Shown here: positions 59,401 to 64,000 of the stretch, piece by piece
How the letters are laid out: each line of letters starts with the position of its first letter
Numbering within the stretch: position 1 is the stretch's first letter
Source of the DNA: Eutreptiella sp. 'Long Island Sound 2002'
Taxonomy: Eukaryota > Euglenozoa > Euglenophyceae > Eutreptiales > Eutreptiaceae
Direction of reading: 5' to 3'
Assembly: GCA_964036045.1 (NCBI GenBank)
Contig: OZ038383.1
Span: 40,364,294 to 40,428,293 of the forward strand
DNA: 64,000 nt
Translations under genes and position numbers: made by a program
The notes under the pieces: generated by a model
What the model saw: the letters and a program-made list of their open reading frames with translations, nothing else
The model's database searches: none
Told to the model about the DNA's origin: nothing

Positions 59401-60153
59401 CTAGACAGATGCCTCAATTCGGCATCTCACGTAACATCCATTCAATTTCCATCGCGCTTTGCGACACGGTAAACTTTGGTGAACAGGCCCACTTACCAGG
59501 GCATCAGCGACGCACGATGAAGCACTAGCACCCCTCAATAGTGCCAACGGCTTGGCGTGTAGTCCACACTTGGTGTGGTTTTTCACGGTGGAAACATGTA
59601 GGTGTGGGGTTCCATCTGGCCAGGAGGAACGTATCCCCACTTGGGGGTGTTCGCGGCACGCTAGACACCACATTAGGCCATCCTGGTGGCGCAACCATGG
59701 AAGCCCGACACAGCACTTTTCTTTGGAGAGCCGAACCTTAGGTTGTGGAGGTGGTGGATCAGGCTTTGGTGCAGAGCAAACGTTGCACATTGCTTCCAAC
59801 AACACAGACCTGACGCATCCGTGGTGCCCTTGTCGGTGGCACGTCTTGCAAGTATGCATAATGTTTGCTCGTGGTGGCTCACATACACGCCTCATGCAAC
59901 TAAGGCACTGCCTTTTTTGTAGTCATACCTCATGTAAGTCGTGGTCGCAATCCTGGCATGGCAAAGTTGCGCCATGGAATTTCTCCCCGCAACAAGCATG
60001 TAATGCGGAGACGGGAGGGAAGACGCATGTCGTTGTTGTGGCGTTCAAGTGACGTGGTGCTGACTTGGAGATTGGTGCTGTGTCCTCCGGGTCTGTGTCC
60101 GGAAATTCCCCCCAGGAGTGTTCCCCGGGAACCTGTCTGAAACATAATGACAT
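59401..60153 (-). CDS. Zinc-cluster protein with several CxxC pairs, one internal TGA
   Basis: The minus frame starts at ATG 60153 (MSLCFRQVPGEHSWGEFPD) and ends at TAG 59401, with TGA at 59923. In order: an acidic start; LHACCGEKFHGATLPCQDC; the TGA; RQCLSCMRRVC; MHTCKTCHRQGHHGC; MCNVCSAPKPDPPPPQP. Then LPWLRHQDGLMWCLACREH with TVKNHTKCGLH, which resembles the W...MxCxxC...H.....H finger found at the start of some hAT-related and ZMYM-type proteins. The same frame after TAG continues with VLHEINAHDMLPRNVPTKVR. Removing 21 bases (GTATGACTACAAAAAAGGCAG) would delete the TGA and keep frame, but that is speculative. It may be the coding part of element B. Confidence 0.45.
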
Positions 60154-60156
60154 TCA

Positions 60157-60505
60157 AGAGAATTAGAGTTTTTTTTACGTTCGAACGCTATTTTTCAAAC
60201 TTTACATACTGCTTATGACCACTTATGCGACCTCTTGCCGTGGCAATTTCTTGTGATTGTGAATGGATGTGTTTTTGGGCCGGTGGTGGTGTTTGTCACG
60301 TTTTTCAATCGTTGTACAAGTCGTTCAAAAACCAGCAGAATTGCTTCAAAAAAGCTTTTTGAGCTGTTTTTCGACTTTTCAACTTTCGGCGTTGAACAAC
60401 CTTTCCACAACGTAAGCATACACACATGCAAAACACAACAGCCTTTGACGTGTTACACCCCCATTGTCACATGGATGAGCTCTGAGGACGCCCCAAGGGG
60501 CTCCG
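60157..60505. other. Intergenic stretch
   Basis: No supported gene. This is probably the shared flank of two minus-strand genes: downstream of the gene at 60506-62070 and upstream of the one at 59401-60153. Confidence 0.35.
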
Positions 60506-62070
60506 GGTGTCCCTTAGAGTTTCTGGGACTTGGGGGACTCCCAAAGAGCTTGGGTGTCCCGGGCGTCTTGGGCGGACCCACTGGCGGGTTCCGTGGGCGC
60601 GGATGTGGTGTCAGGCCCCGCAATGGCGGGCTCTGCGGCGGCCTCCTTCGGTTGGGGGGTTGGGGTGTGGCTGGCCGCCTTGTTTGCCTGTGTGGGGGGG
60701 GCCTCTTGTGTTGCCCCCCCCCCCCGTAGCCTTTTGCCACCGCGCCGTGGCGGTCGCCTCATTGGCAAAGCACAAATATGCCACCACCTTGTACGGTGTC
60801 TCCCCGTTGCCGAACCGCACCCTCTTTTGCCGCCCCCCCTTCACGTTCCCCACCACCTCCCCCTTATCCATCCCCTGTGCGTACGGCACCCACACCGGTG
60901 GCCCCGCAGCTGCCCCTCCCCCCCCTTCCTTCCCCTGACCCCCTTGCGGCTTCCCCGACCCAGTCCTCCTCCCTTCTACCTCCTCTTTTTTTACCCCCCC
61001 CTGCGCCGCCTTTTCCCCCCAACCCCTGTTGCCTGCGCCTTGCGCTTGCCGGTTGCCGCCTTCTTTTTCTTCGCCGGCCCAGGCGGGTCAGGGTTGACCT
61101 CCTCCAACTTGCTTGAGCTCGTGGTGCAGCTCGAGCCCGAAGAGGAAGAGGAGGGGGTGGTATGGCGGGGCCGCTTCTTCCTGCACACCCGCCCCTCGTC
61201 GTCTGGCTAAAACTTGAGACGGGCTGGCGGGGTTGGCTGCGGGCTCTCCTCCGCCTTCAGGGCGGATGGTGCGGGGGCCGCCTTGCTCATGGGCGTGGAG
61301 GTCTAGCCGACCTCCTTCAGCGGCACCCACGGCTGTGGCGGCCTCCGTGGTGTCTCCCACAGGTTGCTGAGCTCGCGGCCTTGCTGCCATTCTTAGAGGG
61401 AGCGCAGGCTCTGGAGGTCCGGTCTCCCACAGGTTGCTGAGCTCGCGGCCTTGCTGCCATTCTTAGAGGGAGCGCAGGCTCTGGAGGTCCGGGGTGAGGC
61501 GACTAGGGAGGAGGCGGAAGAGCCTGCTGGTGCTGACCACGTCCTCGGTGCTGCCGTCTGCCCCCTGGTACTCCACACGAATGCCCGTCGCATGCGAGCC
61601 GTTCGTGTGGATGTCGATGACCTGAAAAAGATTGACAGGCAAGGCAGGGAAAAACGTTCGGTGTTGAATTTTCCAATTTTGTTTTGAACTTTCGAAAAAC
61701 GACAATTCTGCCCAGGCCTGCCCGTTTTTGAATTTGAACTTTCAACTTTGAACGTCCTACCACAGGTCACCGACATTTGAATTGGCGCACTACGGGGCAG
61801 ACCACAAGGGGGCAGGCATACCCGTATTTCTTGGCTGCCGGCACGTGCCAGCAGGGCCGCCACGGCGGCGCGGAACAGGCCCTCCGGTGTCTCGGCCTCC
61901 TCCTCGACGGCGTCCGCCTCCCGGGGAAAGCGGCTAGTAGTCTCGGGCCGCGTCAACGTTGTCCGGGGATGCCGGCCTCCACAACTGTGGGCTTGGGCAG
62001 GGTTATACAGCCCAGACCCGGTGAGCTTGCCCCAATTGGGGACAAAGAACGTCTTCCGCCCTAGGTACAC
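60506..62070 (-). CDS. Multi-exon nuclear-type protein, damaged
   Basis: Exon 1 (about 62070-61822) holds SRFPREADAVEEEAETPEGL and a helix LFRAAVAALLARAGSQ. Donor GTATGC at 61821 and acceptor CTTTTTCAG ending at 61622 define a 200-base intron that joins QEIR to VIDIHTNGSHATGIRVEYQG in frame. The next exon has STSRLFRLLPSRL, TAA, and EWQQGRELSNLW. A 70-bp tandem duplication at 61353-61492 then shifts the frame. Beyond it, pieces with in-frame TAG include LKAEESPQPTPPARLKF, then CRKKRPRHTTPSSSSS and PAKKKKAATGKRKAQ, a nuclear-localisation-like stretch. After poly-G breaks come GNGETPYKVVAYLCFANEAT and an Ala/Pro-rich end (ESPKSQKL, TAA 60514). No family is recognised. It is a likely nuclear protein, perhaps now a pseudogene. 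Confidence 0.45.
61353..61492. repeat. 70-bp perfect tandem duplication
   Basis: TCTCCCACAGGTTGCTGAGC through GGAGGTCCGG occurs at 61353-61422 and again at 61423-61492 without a difference I could see. Its length is not a multiple of three, so it shifts the reading frame of the gene it lies in. Confidence 0.95.
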
Positions 62071-62074
62071 GCTA

Positions 62075-62168
62075 GAACACCCAATTTCGTTCTAGCCTCA
62101 AACGCTTCGCCAGATCGTTCTAGCCTAGAATGGTTCTAGCCTAGAACACAAATCGTTCTAGCCTGGAG
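62075..62168. repeat. Cluster of TTCTAGCCTAGAA palindromes
   Basis: Four to five units of (C)GTTCTAGCCTAGAA or its fragments lie just upstream of the minus-strand gene start, spaced 15-30 bases. The core TTCTAG-CC-TAGAA is a dyad and could be a regulatory site or a small foldback repeat. Confidence 0.6.
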
Positions 62169-62169
62169 T

Positions 62170-64000
62170 GGTGCAATAGGTAGAACGTAAAAAAACAAAT
62201 TGTCACAGTGGGTAGGGGGGTGCATGCCACACACACTCGTAGCAACCAACACACTTAATACATGTAAACGCATATGCCCCCCCCCCCCCAGCATACACAC
62301 AGCTTTGCAAAAGCATATGCACAGCACAACACACAACATACAATGTCAAGGGTGGGGAGGGTGGGTAAGAGGCCAAACACAAGCACCGCACAAACACCCC
62401 CTCAGTGTCAAGCTATGAGCCCCCCCCCCCTTCCATGTTGTGGTCTGGGTTGTGGGGCCCCTGCTTGTTGTGCTTCGGGTTAGGGAGGGTATCCATTTCC
62501 TTTTTGCACGAGTGCTGGTTTTTTTCATTGGGGTATAAAAATGGGTATAGAGTGGGACCAAGAGGTAGGTGTGTTACTCCTTCCCTCCTCCCCGCCATAG
62601 ACTACATAGCACTCCGCCCAGACCAAGAAAGGTGGAAGGAAAGTGGCACTAATAAACCAACTCACGCACATTAGACGTGTAGATAAGTAATCGCAATCAT
62701 ATGGGGTGGTTGCTTGCCTCTTTCTAGGCCCCCCACTCAACACCTACTTCTTTCCCCCCATTCTTGGTAGTGGGAAACTCCGCAATAGACGGGAGCACTT
62801 TGCATAAGAAGTTGCCTCAAAAAAGGAGGAGGACGACAACGAGGAAGAGGAGGTGCTAGAACGGTTAGTGTTAGTCGGTATTGCAGCTCGTACCTTGTTT
62901 TCTATTTTTGCTTGGTGATCCAATTTACCACCTTTCCGTTTTCGTTTGCACTTATGGATAATGAGCATGGGGTTGAGAATGATATGCTAAGCCATATAAG
63001 TAGAAATTACCATGGCAAAAACACGCAATGCATGCGCCCATTGGTGCAAAGGTGTCACGCAAAGCCATGCAGTATTGAGCCCCAACACACATATTTGAGT
63101 TCCATTGGACAATTGCAAGCAATGACAACACAAAGATTCCCTATCCATTGCATAGTAGTTCCATAGCACACTCCCGACCATAACGAAACCGGAAACTATT
63201 GAGTGTACATTGTACAAAGACGTTGTCCCCATTGACATGTGTCCACATGCTCTGCAAGAGTACATCCCAATGACCTTGTCCACACACCGCGGAAATTTAT
63301 GCTGCATGACTCATATGCAATATTAATAAAGACAAGATTTCCATATGCGTCCGCACCAGGTATTTGTCAACTCCCAGGCAAGGTGAGTAGCAACTCTTCT
63401 ACGAAGGCAATGCCATAGTGGTGATATCTTATCAATGTTACACTTCGGTCTCACAAAGTAGCAATCTCACCATGGTATTTCATCACCTTTTGTTGCAACC
63501 TTTCATTTCAAGCACTCTCTTGCAAAGCAGGGCGCCATGAAGCAACGGATGCCAAGCCCGCATGTTGCCTAAGAGCTTGCAAGCGTCTTCATGGGCCTAA
63601 CTATGATCATATTCTAATACCCTGCTTCTTCTCATCCGTCGCTCCGGGTGCACATGCCTGTAGCTCTGCTTAGAATCACACTTCACACTTTATAACACAT
63701 CCAAGTGTTCCTAGTTGCTAAACCGATGATAAAATGTGGCCTCCGATCTGTTGCACCTGTTGCAAACAATGACACTTGCAAGGAGGGGGCCAAGACCAAA
63801 AATGGCTACGTGGGACACCTTCTGTGGATCGGCCTAAAAGACGGGAAGGCTTGTCCACCTTAATTGGAGTGGTGCACTACAACCACATGCCATGTAGCGA
63901 TGGCCCACTAGAAGTACTTGAACTGGGCGACCATAGTGCCACATTATATGCGTGCACACAACCAGTGGATGCGCGTGGCTTGCCAAGGAGTGGAGGAGAC
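62170..64000. other. Right end of window, no supported gene
   Basis: CA-rich and C-run sequence at 62220-62440, a Glu/Arg-rich purine stretch near 62820-62860, and frames of up to 106 codons on the minus strand (62987-63307) opposed by plus frames. No motif found. Confidence 0.4.

Overview
This is a repeat-dominated stretch of eukaryotic nuclear DNA from an organism I cannot place, possibly an alga or other protist. The evidence is a broken Ty3-type (chromodomain) retrotransposon, GT-AG introns that join reading frames exactly, a tRNA-derived element, several minisatellites, a higher-order satellite array and a 200-base run of N (25861-26060) marking an assembly gap. There are no operons, ribosome binding sites or bacterial signatures. 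Most reading frames are short, and long runs of G or C often sit where a frame breaks. Coding calls here are therefore modest, and many are fragments.

Layout. 1-1124: the end of an unrecognised, probably transposon-encoded protein. 2700-4870: small tandem repeats. 5253-15125: a satellite block of about 170-195 bp monomers grouped into 1679-bp units, with the left part inverted around a unique 480-bp centre. 15126-20280: mostly non-coding, with transposase-like debris and a 330-bp tandem duplication. 20286-24790: the decayed Ty3 element, with reverse transcriptase, RNase H, integrase and a C-terminal chromodomain. 28434-29101: a long foldback element. 29835-30701: a broken coiled-coil gene. 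32284-33133: two small possible genes. 33817-35374: retroelement debris on the minus strand. 38024-40960: zinc-finger and nuclear-type exons around a tRNA-like sequence. 42199-43985: the best multi-exon hypothetical gene. 46802-50394: several unrecognised frames, including a Cys-rich one. 50850-60153: two copies of an element bordered by a 31-bp minisatellite, with a zinc-cluster gene next to the second copy. 60500-62070: a multi-exon nuclear-protein-like gene damaged by a 70-bp duplication. 62170-64000: nothing convincing.

The observations I would follow first are: the inverted satellite block with a perfect 24-bp palindrome in each unit; the paired minisatellite-bordered elements, one short and one next to a gene; and the excess of in-frame TAG (with some TAA) at places where protein-like sequence carries on. 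That excess could mean a reassigned genetic code, deamination of CAG codons, splice acceptors ending in TAG, or plain decay. All calls were made by eye without database searches.
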